Shown here: positions 25,332 through 34,246 of the stretch, in pieces | Numbering within the stretch: position 1 is the stretch's first letter | How the letters are laid out: each line of letters opens with the position of its first letter | NCBI RefSeq assembly: GCF_044762665.1 | Contig: NZ_JBIWES010000004.1 | Location: 248,001 to 312,000, forward strand | Length of the DNA: 64,000 bases | Origin: Peribacillus frigoritolerans_B | GTDB taxonomy: Bacteria > Bacillota > Bacilli > Bacillales > DSM-1321 | Direction of reading: 5' to 3' | The notes under the pieces: model-generated | What the model was told of the DNA's origin: nothing | The model's input: only the letters and a program-made list of their open reading frames with translations | Database searches by the model: none | Translations under genes and position numbers: made by a program

Positions 25332-26165
25332 TTAATTCAGGATTTGCACTTTAACGTTTTTAACGCCCCAATTCACGGCATCCTGTTCGTTTGGAACAAA
25401 TATGTCCACTCTATTCCCTTTGATGGCACTACCTGTATCGGCTGCCGTCGCGTAGCCATAACCTTCAACATAAACCTTTGATCCTAGTGGAATGACTGAA
25501 GGGTCCACGGCAATCACTTTTGCATCAGGATTAGCTTTCAAGTCCACTCCTGTAGCTGTTGTACCGCTGCAGCCATGACAATCAGCCGTATAGGCGGTTG
25601 CACTGACAGTGATCTCCTTTCCAGACTCTGCTTGATCTTGGGATTCATTGTTTGTGTCTGCTGGTTCCGATTGTTCAACCTGCTTTGTTTGTTCTGCTGG
25701 CTTGGATTGTTCAACTGGCTTGGATTCTTCTGCTTGTTCCGATTGTTGTACTGGTGCAGCTTGCCCAGATTTCTGCGCAGGCTCTACACTTGCAGCTTCG
25801 ACTTTGTTAGCTGCCGGTTTAATGACCAGTTCTTGACCAGGATGGATTATATCTGAATTTAAACCGTTCCAAGATTTAATATCATTTACCGCTACATCAT
25901 ATTTGTCTCCAATATCCGATAATGTGTCCCCTGACTTTACTTCATAATGCTCCTCTTGAGAAATATGTATGGTTTCTCCGGCATAAATCGCGTCTGAAGA
26001 CAAATCGTTCCAAGACTTAATATCTTCTACTGATACTTTATATGTTTGAGATATCCCCCATAATGTGTCTCCATCTTTCACTTTGACATCTTCTGCTTGT
26101 ACCGGAATTGTAAATGCACCGGATATAGCAGCGGCTGCCGCTAACGATAAGATTGATTTTTTCAT
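25332..26165 (-). CDS. yocH: Secreted cell wall protein with two LysM and a 3D domain (YocH-like)
   Basis: The 277-residue product has a signal peptide (1-24, cleaved after PVQA) and LysM repeats at about 28-70 and 75-118 (DGDTLWGISQTY, SGDTLSDIGDKY). A Gln/Glu/Pro/Ser linker follows, then a C-terminal 3D domain (about 186-277) with the three Asp in AVDPSVIPLG, ATAADTGSAI and NRVDIFV. Such proteins bind peptidoglycan and act as lytic transglycosylase-like muralytic enzymes. The layout equals B. subtilis YocH, a WalRK target. A promoter with TTGTTC-17-TATGTT lies upstream. Confidence 0.88.
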   Translation of the reverse strand: MKKSILSLAAAAAISGAFTIPVQAEDVKVKDGDTLWGISQTYKVSVEDIKSWNDLSSDAIYAGETIHISQEEHYEVKSGDTLSDIGDKYDVAVNDIKSWNGLNSDIIHPGQELVIKPAANKVEAASVEPAQKSGQAAPVQQSEQAEESKPVEQSKPAEQTKQVEQSEPADTNNESQDQAESGKEITVSATAYTADCHGCSGTTATGVDLKANPDAKVIAVDPSVIPLGSKVYVEGYGYATAADTGSAIKGNRVDIFVPNEQDAVNWGVKNVKVQILN

Positions 26166-26214
26166 ATGTTGTTACCTCCTTGTGAGCTGCTTTATAAGCT
26201 ACGAGTTAAATCTT

Positions 26215-26243
26215 AACATAGTTTTTTTCTATACAAAGAACAA
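26215..26243 (-). promoter_or_regulatory. Promoter of the yocH-like gene, with WalR-like half sites further upstream
   Basis: The -35 element TTGTTC (26243-26238) and the -10 element TATGTT (26220-26215) are 17 bases apart on the minus strand, ending about 50 bases before the ATG. Two TGTTAT hexamers lie at 26303-26308 and 26290-26295. They resemble WalR boxes, but their spacing is 7 rather than the usual 5. Confidence 0.45.
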
Positions 26244-26358
26244 ACAGATAAAGAATAGATGACAAACATCACAGTAAGATAACGGGACTATAACAAGATT
26301 TTATAACATTCTGAAAAAACATCTTTTTCCAGATAATTTCCTTTCCAGGCCAGAGAAG

Positions 26359-26387
26359 TCATATTATGCATTACCCAGGCATAAAAA
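26359..26387 (+). promoter_or_regulatory. Sigma-E-like promoter of cotJABC
   Basis: TCATATT (26359-26365) fits the sigma-E -35 consensus KMATATT. After 14 bases, CATAAAAA (26380-26387) is close to the -10 CATACAHT. The start site would fall about 30 bases before the cotJA GTG. CotJ is sigma-E controlled in B. subtilis. Confidence 0.65.
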
Positions 26388-26422
26388 TTAAAGGCTATAT
26401 CTTTACAAAGGAGGTATTTTTT

Positions 26423-26656
26423 GTGACTCGCGAAAAAACTTTTACCTTAGTTAAGTCATATAAACCTTTCCATAGTAAATTCGATCCATGTCCGCCGATT
26501 GGGAGAAAGTTTTACAGGACACCTCCTAATTTGTATATTAATTTTCAACCGCCTAATATGGAGCAGTTCACACCGGAAGAAGCTTTGAAATACGGTACAC
26601 TTTGGAAATTCTTTTATGATTTTTATGATAATCCATATCGGGAAAGGGAGACGTAA
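26423..26656 (+). CDS. cotJA: Spore coat-associated protein CotJA
   Basis: The product is 77 aa from the GTG at 26423, which has AAAGGAGGT 7 bases upstream. It begins MTREKTFTLVKSYKPFHSKF and contains DPCPPIGRKFYRTPPNLYI and QFTPEEALKYGTLW, typical of CotJA. It is a mother-cell protein that joins the inner spore coat together with CotJC. An ATG at 26366 lies inside the promoter and cannot be the start. The stop codon directly abuts the cotJB ATG. Confidence 0.88.
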   Translation: MTREKTFTLVKSYKPFHSKFDPCPPIGRKFYRTPPNLYINFQPPNMEQFTPEEALKYGTLWKFFYDFYDNPYRERET

Positions 26657-26923
26657 ATGAATAAGAAACTGGATGATGAATATTATCAGTTGCTTGAACA
26701 AATACAGGCTGCCGATTTCGTACTTGTCGAGTTGACTCTTTATTTGGATACACATCCTAACGACCAGCAGGCTTTACAGCAATTCAATCAATTTCATGAA
26801 TACTCCAAACAACTGAAATCGGTTTTTGAGCCTAAATATGGTCCATTATTGGGATTTGGAAACAGTCCAGGCGGTGAAAATAAATGGGAATGGGGCCAAG
26901 GCCCTTGGCCATGGCAGGTATAA
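26657..26923 (+). CDS. cotJB: Spore coat protein CotJB
   Basis: The product is 88 aa with YYQLLEQIQAADFVLVELTL-YLDTHP and KQLKSVFEPKYGPL, the CotJB core. The Gly/Trp-rich tail (KWEWGQGPWPWQV) is also usual in the family. Its ATG follows the cotJA stop with no gap, so translation is coupled. It is the second gene of the cotJ operon and supports assembly of CotJC into the coat. Confidence 0.9.
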   Translation: MNKKLDDEYYQLLEQIQAADFVLVELTLYLDTHPNDQQALQQFNQFHEYSKQLKSVFEPKYGPLLGFGNSPGGENKWEWGQGPWPWQV

Positions 26924-26936
26924 GGAGAGATGAGCT

Positions 26937-27506
26937 ATGTGGGTTTATGAAAAGAAGCTGCAATATCCAGTTAAAGTAAGAGACTGTAATCCTCGATTGG
27001 CTAAATATTTAATAGAACAATACGGTGGCGCCGATGGTGAGTTGGCTGCAGCACTTCGTTACTTAAATCAACGATATACAATTCCGGAAAAAGTGATTGG
27101 CCTGCTGACGGATATCGGAACGGAAGAATTTGCCCATCTCGAAATGATCGCAACGATGATTTATAAGCTTACAAAAGATGCCACACCTCAGCAGATGGCT
27201 GCCGCCGGGCTAGGGGACCATTATGTTAATCATGATCATGCCCTTTATTATCATGACGCAGCGGGGAATCCATGGACCGCCACTTATATCCAAGCCAAAG
27301 GAGATCCGATTGCAGATTTATATGAAGATATCGCCGCTGAAGAGAAGGCCAGAGCAACCTACCAATGGTTGATTGATATCTCGGATGATCCTGATATCAA
27401 TGATTCACTCAGGTTTTTGCGCGAGAGGGAAATTGTCCATTCGATGAGGTTTAGGGAAGCTGTGGAGATTTTAAAAGAAGAAAAAGGTAAAAAGAAGTTT
27501 TTTTAA
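26937..27506 (+). CDS. cotJC: Spore coat protein CotJC, manganese-catalase-like
   Basis: The 189-residue ferritin-fold protein of the Mn-catalase family has the metal-ligand stretches GELAAALRYLNQRY, GTEEFAHLEMIATM (Glu and His ligands) and AAEEKARATYQWL, plus REREIVHSMRF near the C-terminus. It probably protects the spore from peroxide or forms part of the coat. ATG at 26937 follows AAGGAGAG. It is the third cotJ gene, and a terminator follows. Confidence 0.92.
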   Translation: MWVYEKKLQYPVKVRDCNPRLAKYLIEQYGGADGELAAALRYLNQRYTIPEKVIGLLTDIGTEEFAHLEMIATMIYKLTKDATPQQMAAAGLGDHYVNHDHALYYHDAAGNPWTATYIQAKGDPIADLYEDIAAEEKARATYQWLIDISDDPDINDSLRFLREREIVHSMRFREAVEILKEEKGKKKFF

Positions 27507-27512
27507 TGAAAT

Positions 27513-27546
27513 AAAAAGGCAGCGGAGAATATCCACTGCCTTTTTT
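27513..27546. terminator. Terminator of cotJABC, shared with cvfB
   Basis: AAAAGGCAG-C-GGA pairs with TCC-A-CTGCCTTTT around a short loop and is followed by T residues. The gene on the other strand ends at 27546. Confidence 0.8.
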
Positions 27547-28418
27547 CATTTACGGTCTGAAGAATAAGTCCAGCCATCTTCCTGATAAATCTTTTCTTCT
27601 TTCATCAGTTTACCTAGAGCACGCTTGAACGCTCCCTTGCTTAAACCGAAGTGAAACTTGATATCATCAGGTGGCGTTTTGTCACCATAAGGCATTGCAC
27701 CGCCGCGATTCATTAAATAATTGAAAATGACATCAGCATCTTCCTCCATTAAATCTTGTTTAAAGGGGATTAAAGAAACGTTAAGCGTTCCATCTTCTTT
27801 ACTATCAATGACTCGCCCTTCAACCAATTCACCAAGACGGGGCTCATCCTTGCGTTCACTTTCGTGAATGAAACAGCGGTACCCTTCCTGTGAAATAAAG
27901 AAAGATCCAACCATAAGCAATCGATAGACATTCCCCTTAATACTGGTGTTACGGACTCCTTTTAAAGGGGCTGTCACTGCAATCTCCTGAATGACATCTT
28001 CCGTTGCAAGTTTACCAAACAGGCGATCATGACGATCTGTCTTCAGGGATACATATAGACGATCGCCAACCTCGGGCCATAATCGATCTATATTCGGAAG
28101 GTCGTCCAGGGATACAAGAATATCTTTGGAAAGACCGATGTCCACAAAAACACCAAGCTTCCTTTTCACATTGACAACTTCCGCCCAGCCATACTGATCA
28201 ATCTGAATTTCGGGTATCTTCATTGTCGCTGTCAGCCTTGCTTGTTTGTCATGGTAGATGAACACAGTTACTTCATCGCCAATCTCAAGTTCCGTTCCTT
28301 CATTCATTTCATTATGATGAAGTAAGACATCTTCTGAACCATCCGTTAAAAACCATCCGAAATCAGCCTTACGTTCCACTTCTAACTCTACAGCCATGCC
28401 GGCCTGAATTTTTTGCAT
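27546..28418 (-). CDS. cvfB: S1 RNA-binding protein CvfB/YitL
   Basis: The 290-residue protein has three S1-like OB folds (residues 1-65, 66-140 and 150-225; for example YGWAEVVNVKRKLGVFVDIG) and a C-terminal winged helix (FHFGLSKGAFKRALGKLM). CvfB in Staphylococcus binds RNA and affects virulence gene expression; B. subtilis YitL is the homologue. Its role here is probably RNA regulation. ATG at 28418 has AGGAGG 10 bases upstream. Monocistronic, convergent to cotJ. Confidence 0.85.
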   Translation of the reverse strand: MQKIQAGMAVELEVERKADFGWFLTDGSEDVLLHHNEMNEGTELEIGDEVTVFIYHDKQARLTATMKIPEIQIDQYGWAEVVNVKRKLGVFVDIGLSKDILVSLDDLPNIDRLWPEVGDRLYVSLKTDRHDRLFGKLATEDVIQEIAVTAPLKGVRNTSIKGNVYRLLMVGSFFISQEGYRCFIHESERKDEPRLGELVEGRVIDSKEDGTLNVSLIPFKQDLMEEDADVIFNYLMNRGGAMPYGDKTPPDDIKFHFGLSKGAFKRALGKLMKEEKIYQEDGWTYSSDRK

Positions 28419-28597
28419 GTATAAAAATCCTCCTGTAACTTACCTTTACCTACAATTGTACCCAATTATTTATATTTCCAACATATTTGAATTTATCATT
28501 TTTTTGTTGTTCTGTATACCTATAATGTTTTTTTATTTTTTAACCCTTGTTTTCTTCATGGAATGCCTGCGAAACCAGAATATGTCCTTGTTTACCG

Positions 28598-29234
28598 TTA
28601 CTTAATAAGATGCATGATCACTTTGGATAATTGGCTCGGTTTATACGGTTTAACTAAATAATCGTTAGCTCCCAAGGAAATCCCCTTCTCCCTTTCGTCA
28701 AGTGCGGTCGATACAAAAACGGGAATCTCATTCAAGTCAGCGGATCCTTTTAATTCCCTCAGGAAAAGAACCTGTTTTAAAAATATCGCAAAATGGCTGA
28801 TTGACCTGAATGACTTTTCTTTCCTGATCAATCCCTTCCTGAATCGTGTTCAGGATGCCCTGATTCAGCCTCCTATTCTCTTCCGCCTGTTCGTAAAGCT
28901 TGATCTTGTCAAGCCACATTGAAATTTGCTTAGCCACGTTTCGCATTCTTCCGCTCCCTGATCGGTAAACCGGGTTCCATACCTGCTGGAAAAACCATGA
29001 TGGCATCCACTTCTTTATACGTGTTTTATAACGGGAAGATATAAAATCATAACTGTAATTCTTATTTTCGTGGTACCCTTTCTCAGCCACACCTTGTTCT
29101 CTATTAATTGTGAAGGGTTTCTTCTCTTCAGGAAGACGATGATTCAAATCGCTGTGGATATTATTCCGGAATTGCCATACGCCATTTTCCGAAATTCCGA
29201 ATGATGAGGAGAATTTATCATAAAGTTTACTTAT
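28598..29234 (-). pseudogene. Remnant of a hybrid sensor kinase / response regulator
   Basis: Two reading frames hold pieces of one large protein. In leftward order, the frame from 29234 to 28737 shows a linker helix (VAKQISMWLDKIKLYEQAEE) and the start of a PAS unit (ILNTIQEGI, VNQPFCDIF). The frame from about 28770 to 28598 shows the end of a receiver domain: NEIPVFVSTALDER, LGANDYLVKPYKPSQLSKVI with the conserved KPY. The HisKA and ATPase domains and the N-terminus are absent, and no start codon opens the first part. An internal deletion with frameshift in a dead gene is the simplest explanation. Confidence 0.7.
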
Positions 29235-29326
29235 TTACCTGACTAATCTTCTAAACCCGCGATTTTAAAGTCTGGTATTTCGATGATATAATTTAATGAT
29301 CAACTGAAAGGAAAAATAAATCATTC

Positions 29327-30517
29327 ATGACAAAAAAATTATATTACACGTCCACCGAGACTTCCCAATGGGATACCGAAATTCGGGAGACCATTGTAGA
29401 AAATGGCTTTTACTATATCACTCTTGAAGAAACCGCTTTTTATCCCGAAGGGGGCGGTCAGCCAGCAGATACTGGTAAAATAGAAGGAATCTCCGTTCTT
29501 GACGTTATAAAAGACAATGAAGGAAAGCTTCTTCATAAGATGGAGAGACGGCCAGATTCAGAAATCGTCCACTGTGAACTTGATTGGTCCCGCCGCTTCG
29601 ATCATATGCAACAGCATAGCGGCCAGCATCTACTCTCTGCTGTCTGCAGGGAACTATTTGACTCTAATACGGTAAGCTTTCACCTTGGAAAGGAATATTT
29701 AACGATCGATATAATGTCAGGATTTCAATGGACTGAAGTACATACGGCTGCTGCTGAAAAGCTAGTTAATCAATATATCATCGAGAATCGCGAAATACTT
29801 ATCTATTACGTGACAAACGAGGAATTACAGACTCTTCCTGTCGTCAAAATGCCTAAAGTGTCTGAGAATATCCGTATTGTTGAGATAGCAGGAATTGAAT
29901 ATAACCCTTGCGGCGGAACCCATGTAGGTCGTACGGGTGAGATTGGCTTAATAAAAATTTTTAAAACGGAGAAGCAGAAAGAACTTACCCGTCTCTACTT
30001 TAAGTGCGGCTTCAGGGCATTGAACGATTATTCCGAAAGTCTAGATATCCTTTCCGCATTATCGAATAAATTCAATACCGGACGTACAGAGATCCTGAAT
30101 AGGGTGGAGAAACTTGAAAATGACTATAAGCAGCTGCTATCGGCAAATGAAAACTTAAAACTTGAAAATGCAAATTTTCTTGCTGACTCCCTGCTTGCAG
30201 AAAATGGAGGGGGATTCATCTCTCATATTTTCGAAGATAGCTCAATGAAAGAACTGCTTTACCTTGCAGGTACGATTGTAAAAAAAGAAAAGATTACCGT
30301 ATTATTAGCATCGCGTAAGGAGCAAAAGGTCATACTCTCGCACAGCGGGGGCAACCCCTTTCATTGCGGACAATACTTCAAAGCGGAACTGGGCTCCTAT
30401 AATGGAAAAGGCGGAGGGAACGAACGGACTGCACAAGCAGGTTTTGCGTCACAAAATGACTTAATTGCATTTTACCAATACTCAGTTGAAAAATTAGGCC
30501 AAAATCCTGGTGCATAA
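29327..30517 (+). CDS. Alanyl-tRNA editing protein, AlaX-L type with DHHA1 domain
   Basis: The protein is 396 aa. It has the AlaX/AlaRS editing fold with TAFYPEGGGQPADTG and the zinc ligands H97-x3-H101 (HSGQH) and C195-x3-H199 (CGGTH). A coiled-coil segment and a C-terminal DHHA1 domain ending GGNERTAQAGF follow. It hydrolyses Ser- or Gly-tRNA(Ala) in trans, preventing mistranslation. Length and DHHA1 place it in the long AlaX class. ATG at 29327 is preceded by AAAGGAAAAA at a rather long distance. Monocistronic. Confidence 0.85.
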   Translation: MTKKLYYTSTETSQWDTEIRETIVENGFYYITLEETAFYPEGGGQPADTGKIEGISVLDVIKDNEGKLLHKMERRPDSEIVHCELDWSRRFDHMQQHSGQHLLSAVCRELFDSNTVSFHLGKEYLTIDIMSGFQWTEVHTAAAEKLVNQYIIENREILIYYVTNEELQTLPVVKMPKVSENIRIVEIAGIEYNPCGGTHVGRTGEIGLIKIFKTEKQKELTRLYFKCGFRALNDYSESLDILSALSNKFNTGRTEILNRVEKLENDYKQLLSANENLKLENANFLADSLLAENGGGFISHIFEDSSMKELLYLAGTIVKKEKITVLLASRKEQKVILSHSGGNPFHCGQYFKAELGSYNGKGGGNERTAQAGFASQNDLIAFYQYSVEKLGQNPGA

Positions 30518-30576
30518 AACCGATCCGTAATATGGCATTTGTGATGAACCTGGAAATCATGACTTCTGGGAATGAG

Positions 30577-30608
30577 AAAAGAGAGGACAAATTCATGTCC
30601 TCTCTTTT
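30577..30608. terminator. Bidirectional terminator between alaX-like gene and the 137-aa gene
   Basis: A perfect 13-base stem AAAAGAGAGGACA (30577-30589) / TGTCCTCTCTTTT (30596-30608) is followed by more T residues. Confidence 0.88.
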
Positions 30609-31022
30609 TTATTCTTCTATTTTCAATTTCCCAATCCCGTGTTCTTCAATATGAAGATGATATTTTTCCTCGAGTTCCATGATTCGTTTAAACGCTTCCT
30701 CCTGATTGCATTCATGGTTTTCCGACTCCTCGGAGAACTCTATTCTAGCCAAATGGTAGGCAAGCTTATCCCTGAACACTCCATCTTCATACTCATTTAT
30801 GACTGTATGAAGTTGATCCTCCAATTCCCTGCTCAGATCATAAATTTCGTACTCCTTCACAAACTGTACTCCATCCATGCCGAAATCTTTGGCAAAGGAA
30901 TTGAGATACTGTTCCATCTCACTGAATTCTTTATTATCTTCAGTTTCGGAAGCAACCCAATATCCGTACTGAACCATTTTGAATAATGTTTCATACTGTT
31001 TCTTGGTAAAATTGATTTTCAT
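30609..31022 (-). CDS. Conserved hypothetical acidic protein (137 aa)
   Basis: The product begins MKINFTKKQYETLFKMVQYG and is rich in Glu, with FSEMEQYLNSFAKDFGMDG and a C-terminal KRIMELEEKYHLHIEEHG. It has no signal peptide or membrane helix and looks mostly alpha-helical. I do not recognise the family. It resembles small cytoplasmic proteins found only in Bacillaceae. The ATG at 31022 is preceded by AAAGGAG. It lies directly upstream of a terminator. Confidence 0.65.
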   Translation of the reverse strand: MKINFTKKQYETLFKMVQYGYWVASETEDNKEFSEMEQYLNSFAKDFGMDGVQFVKEYEIYDLSRELEDQLHTVINEYEDGVFRDKLAYHLARIEFSEESENHECNQEEAFKRIMELEEKYHLHIEEHGIGKLKIEE

Positions 31023-31062
31023 TGACGATACTCCTTTTCCGGTTTCCTTACAACAAAAAGAA

Positions 31063-31096
31063 TAAACCGCAATGGATTAAAAGTCCAATGCGGTTC
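31063..31096 (-). terminator. Terminator after the 63-aa gene
   Basis: ACCGCA-A-TGGA pairs with TCCA-A-TGCGGT with one mismatch; it lies just downstream of the leftward gene at 31101. Confidence 0.6.
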
Positions 31097-31100
31097 ATTC

Positions 31101-31292
31101 TCAATCCAATATTTCCGTTACAGAAAAATATGCCGCTTTTTCCGTATCTACGACATAATGGCAATCGCCTTTAACTAAATTATAATAACGGTGCTTTTGA
31201 ATATTTGAAATCATTTGAGTTGAGTCATCGCCTTCAACTTCATGCTCTAGTTCTTTGCCGCCCGGAAAATAAAAACCTACTTTCAATTTCAT
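31101..31292 (-). CDS. Small hypothetical protein (63 aa)
   Basis: I use the ATG at 31292, eight bases after AAGGA. The product begins MKLKVGFYFPGGKELEHEVE and continues with a short alpha/beta pattern (QKHRYYNLVKGDCHYVVDTE). It looks like a small soluble domain of unknown role; no family is recognised. A longer frame begins 11 codons upstream, but its start has no ribosome site. It has its own terminator. Confidence 0.55.
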   Translation of the reverse strand: MKLKVGFYFPGGKELEHEVEGDDSTQMISNIQKHRYYNLVKGDCHYVVDTEKAAYFSVTEILD

Positions 31293-31433
31293 CTTTCTCA
31301 TCCTTCCCTTCATCTGGTTGATCACTCTTTTATTTCTTAACCTTTCTCATGCAGTTATAAACATAAATAAAATGCTTATTCACTTTTTCCATGATATTCT
31401 AGGGGAAAATATGAAAATCAGAAGGTGTTTTTT

Positions 31434-31955
31434 ATGAAGATAAGGAAAGCCATGGAAGAAGATGTAGATGGAATAGCAATTGTACATTTAAAAAGCTGGA
31501 AAACAACTTATAAAGGAATCCTCCCGGATCAATATTTGTCTTCCTTGAATCTGGAAGCCAAAAAGAAAAACTGGCTAAGAAATTTAAAGATGCTGCATAA
31601 TTTCACCTTTGTGGCGGAAAACGCCAATGGGGAAATCATCGGTTTCGCTGCAGGGGGACCAGAACAAACGAATGATCCTCATTTTCAAGGTGAAGTATAT
31701 GCCATTTATTTTTTAAAAGAATATCAACGACAGGGACTAGGCCGAAAAATGATAAAAACGGTCATACATGAGCTTATGAAATTGGAACATAAGAATTTAA
31801 TAATCTGGGCATTAAAGGATAATCCTTCATGCGGTTTTTACAAAGCCCTTGGCGGTCAAGTGATAGCTGAAAAAACCGTTAAAATGGCAGGCATAGAGCT
31901 TATCGAAGTCGGTTTCGGATGGGAAGATATTCGAGATATCCTTTTGCATCTGTGA
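31434..31955 (+). CDS. GNAT family N-acetyltransferase
   Basis: The protein is 173 aa. It starts MKIRKAMEEDVDGIAIVHLK and contains WKTTYKGILPDQYL, found in a common Bacillus GNAT subgroup. The acetyl-CoA loop YQRQGLGRKMIKTV and the C-terminal NPSCGFYKALGGQV are intact. It transfers an acetyl group to an unknown small molecule or protein. I chose ATG at 31434 with GAAGGTG 6 bases upstream; the GTG three codons earlier overlaps this site. Confidence 0.8.
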   Translation: MKIRKAMEEDVDGIAIVHLKSWKTTYKGILPDQYLSSLNLEAKKKNWLRNLKMLHNFTFVAENANGEIIGFAAGGPEQTNDPHFQGEVYAIYFLKEYQRQGLGRKMIKTVIHELMKLEHKNLIIWALKDNPSCGFYKALGGQVIAEKTVKMAGIELIEVGFGWEDIRDILLHL

Positions 31956-31968
31956 GCATTTCACGAGG

Positions 31969-31989
31969 AGGGTGGTTACATTCCACCCT
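31969..31989. terminator. Possible terminator between GNAT gene and helD
   Basis: AGGGTGG (31969-31975) and CCACCCT (31983-31989) form a stem with a 7-base loop. The T-tract is poor on both sides, so it may only be a 3' stabilising hairpin. Confidence 0.45.
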
Positions 31990-31996
31990 ACCCCTT

Positions 31997-34246
31997 TCAT
32001 GTCTCACTAAGGAAAGCATTTTTATCTTTACCTAAAAAATAAAGCCTGTGCAATGGCCTTGTCATTGTTACATACAGCAATTTGATATCAAGTTCATTTC
32101 CATGGCAATACGCTTCTTCGAGGGATATTGCAAATACGACATCGAATTCGAGACCTTTGGCTTGATAGGAAGGAACAATCAACGTTTTATCTTTAGGGAT
32201 GTTTCCCGCTTCATCTATTAAATGAAAGCCTTGGTGGAATCCACTTAGTTTCTCGTTAGCCAGTTTGCAATCTTTCATCGTTTTGGCAATAACGGCAAAC
32301 GTTTTAAAACCTTCTCCTTTAAGGCTTGCGATAAGTTCGATCAGTTCTTCTTCCCACCCTTCCTTTTCAATGGAAATGAATTCTGGATCCTTGCCATGAC
32401 GGACTACAGGTTCAACTTCCGGGAAATCGTATGTTAACAACTGAAGTATTTCATTAGCTTGTTTCATAATTTCAACAGTTGTTCTGTAGCTTTTTTGTAA
32501 TTCAGTATACGTCGCCCGAGGGAAAATACGACTGTGAACCTCTTCCCATGTTTGAAGTCCGCGGTATGAATGGATGCCTTGTGCAAGATCGCCTACAAGT
32601 GTGAACATATCGGTATCCACTGCCGTCTTTAGGGCCTGTAACTGCATGAAGCTATAATCCTGTGCCTCATCAATGACGACATTTTTTGCTTTGTTTTCTT
32701 TATCGACACCAAAAAGCCGCTCCTGTAGATATAATAATGCTCCTAAGTCCTCCATCTCATAACTATTAGCAGAAAATAATTTATGATTGTACTCACATAA
32801 AACATTGGCATCTTCAACAGTAAGCTTACCGTTGCTGTAAGAGGCGAGACGCCCCGGATCTTGGTATAATTCCTGATAGTACTCCAGGAGATCTTTACTT
32901 TTGAATTGCTTAAAATACCCTTTTACCGAAGAACGGATCGCCTTTTGGATCTGTCCTATCCTTTCCTCTTTTTTATCGAGGCATTTTGTAACAAATTCCT
33001 TGCGAATGACTGGATCGATATTCTTATAGAGCGCCTTCTCGATTTTGGCATCATAAAGATCAACAACACGTTCAAGCATTATTTTCTTTTTTAATTTCAC
33101 TTCATTTTGTAAAATGGCCTTCAGTTTGTCCAGCCTGCTGTATAACGGTAAATACCAATAATCCTCTTCCAATAATCTAATGAACTTCTTAGCGGAATAG
33201 AGGCGATATTTATCACAATAAAAATCAGCATCCGGATGAAATCCCCTGAAAATATCCTTTACATATTCGTCCAATATATATTTAAAGGCAGGGGATCCCT
33301 TCAGACCTGATATCCAGACGGCTGAATTAATTTCTTCATCATCCTTTTCCAGCAATCGCGTTAATTTATCATCCGCTACAAGCTTCACTTGCTTTCCTAT
33401 CGCTGCCTGAACATATTCGGAAAACGTGAATTGTTTTACCTTTTCGACACCCAATTCAGGTAAAGCTTCAGATATGTAATCAATGAACACCCGGCTCGGA
33501 GCAAGAATCATTAATTGTCGCGGATCGAACAAATCTTTATAATGATAAATGAAATAAGAGATCCTATGTAAAGCGATTGTGGTTTTACCACTGCCCGCTG
33601 CACCCTGGACAATGATAGGTTTATTCAAATCTGCCCGAATGATTTTATTCTGTTCTTCCTGAATCGTGGTAATGATATCTGTCAATCGATTGCTGGAACT
33701 TTTCGAAAGGGACTCCTGCAACAGTTCATCCGTTGTTGTCAAATCAATGTCCCTTATCTCCTCCAAAACCCCTTCTTCTATCATTAGCTGTCTTTTTAAA
33801 GTGATGTTCCCGCTGAACGTCTCCCCTTCCGCTTCATATTCTATTTCACCAATCCGTCCCTCATAATACAGATTTGCAATCGGTGAACGCCAATCGACGA
33901 TGATCTGTTCCTGGCTTTCCCTCTGATAAAGCGATGTTTTTCCGAAATAAAGGACTTCACCTCTATCACCGTCATTCCTTACAAAATCCACTCTTGCAAA
34001 GTAGGGTTTTTTACTTGCTTTGCGTAAACTTTCAAGTTCGGTTTTAGACATCTCAAAAAAGTTTGCCGTCGTCAGCAACTGTGAATATAAGGCTGATTCA
34101 GACCAATCGGCATCACCAAATGCTTCTTGCATATTCCGCTGAAATTGATCTTTGCTTGTTTCTGATGTTTTGATGACTACATCGATATAACGTTTCGTAA
34201 AATCCAGCCGCTCTCGTTCCTGTTCAAAATCAGGGTGATTCCCCAA
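31997..34246 (-). CDS. helD: HelD, UvrD-like RNA polymerase recycling factor
   Basis: The product is 749 aa. An N-terminal coiled region (about 1-85) enters the RNA polymerase channel in known HelD. The superfamily 1 motor has Walker A GAAGSGKTT (about 215-223), motif Ia/II FVIDEAQDYSFMQ-like (VVIDEAQDYSFMQL), motif III VGDLAQGIHSY and C-terminal LLYVTMTRPLHRL. HelD frees stalled RNA polymerase from nucleic acid using ATP. The TTG at 34246 has GGGGAAG 8 bases upstream and is preferred to the GTG three codons earlier. Confidence 0.88.
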   Translation of the reverse strand: MGNHPDFEQERERLDFTKRYIDVVIKTSETSKDQFQRNMQEAFGDADWSESALYSQLLTTANFFEMSKTELESLRKASKKPYFARVDFVRNDGDRGEVLYFGKTSLYQRESQEQIIVDWRSPIANLYYEGRIGEIEYEAEGETFSGNITLKRQLMIEEGVLEEIRDIDLTTTDELLQESLSKSSSNRLTDIITTIQEEQNKIIRADLNKPIIVQGAAGSGKTTIALHRISYFIYHYKDLFDPRQLMILAPSRVFIDYISEALPELGVEKVKQFTFSEYVQAAIGKQVKLVADDKLTRLLEKDDEEINSAVWISGLKGSPAFKYILDEYVKDIFRGFHPDADFYCDKYRLYSAKKFIRLLEEDYWYLPLYSRLDKLKAILQNEVKLKKKIMLERVVDLYDAKIEKALYKNIDPVIRKEFVTKCLDKKEERIGQIQKAIRSSVKGYFKQFKSKDLLEYYQELYQDPGRLASYSNGKLTVEDANVLCEYNHKLFSANSYEMEDLGALLYLQERLFGVDKENKAKNVVIDEAQDYSFMQLQALKTAVDTDMFTLVGDLAQGIHSYRGLQTWEEVHSRIFPRATYTELQKSYRTTVEIMKQANEILQLLTYDFPEVEPVVRHGKDPEFISIEKEGWEEELIELIASLKGEGFKTFAVIAKTMKDCKLANEKLSGFHQGFHLIDEAGNIPKDKTLIVPSYQAKGLEFDVVFAISLEEAYCHGNELDIKLLYVTMTRPLHRLYFLGKDKNAFLSET

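Noticed and set aside
26290..26308. WalR binding site before the yocH-like gene
   Set aside because: Both hexamers (TGTTAT) fit, but the spacing is 7 instead of 5 and the position is far upstream, so I do not call it as a separate site.
26366..26422. Longer cotJA start at 26366
   Set aside because: It would begin inside the sigma-E-like promoter; the GTG at 26423 has a perfect ribosome site.
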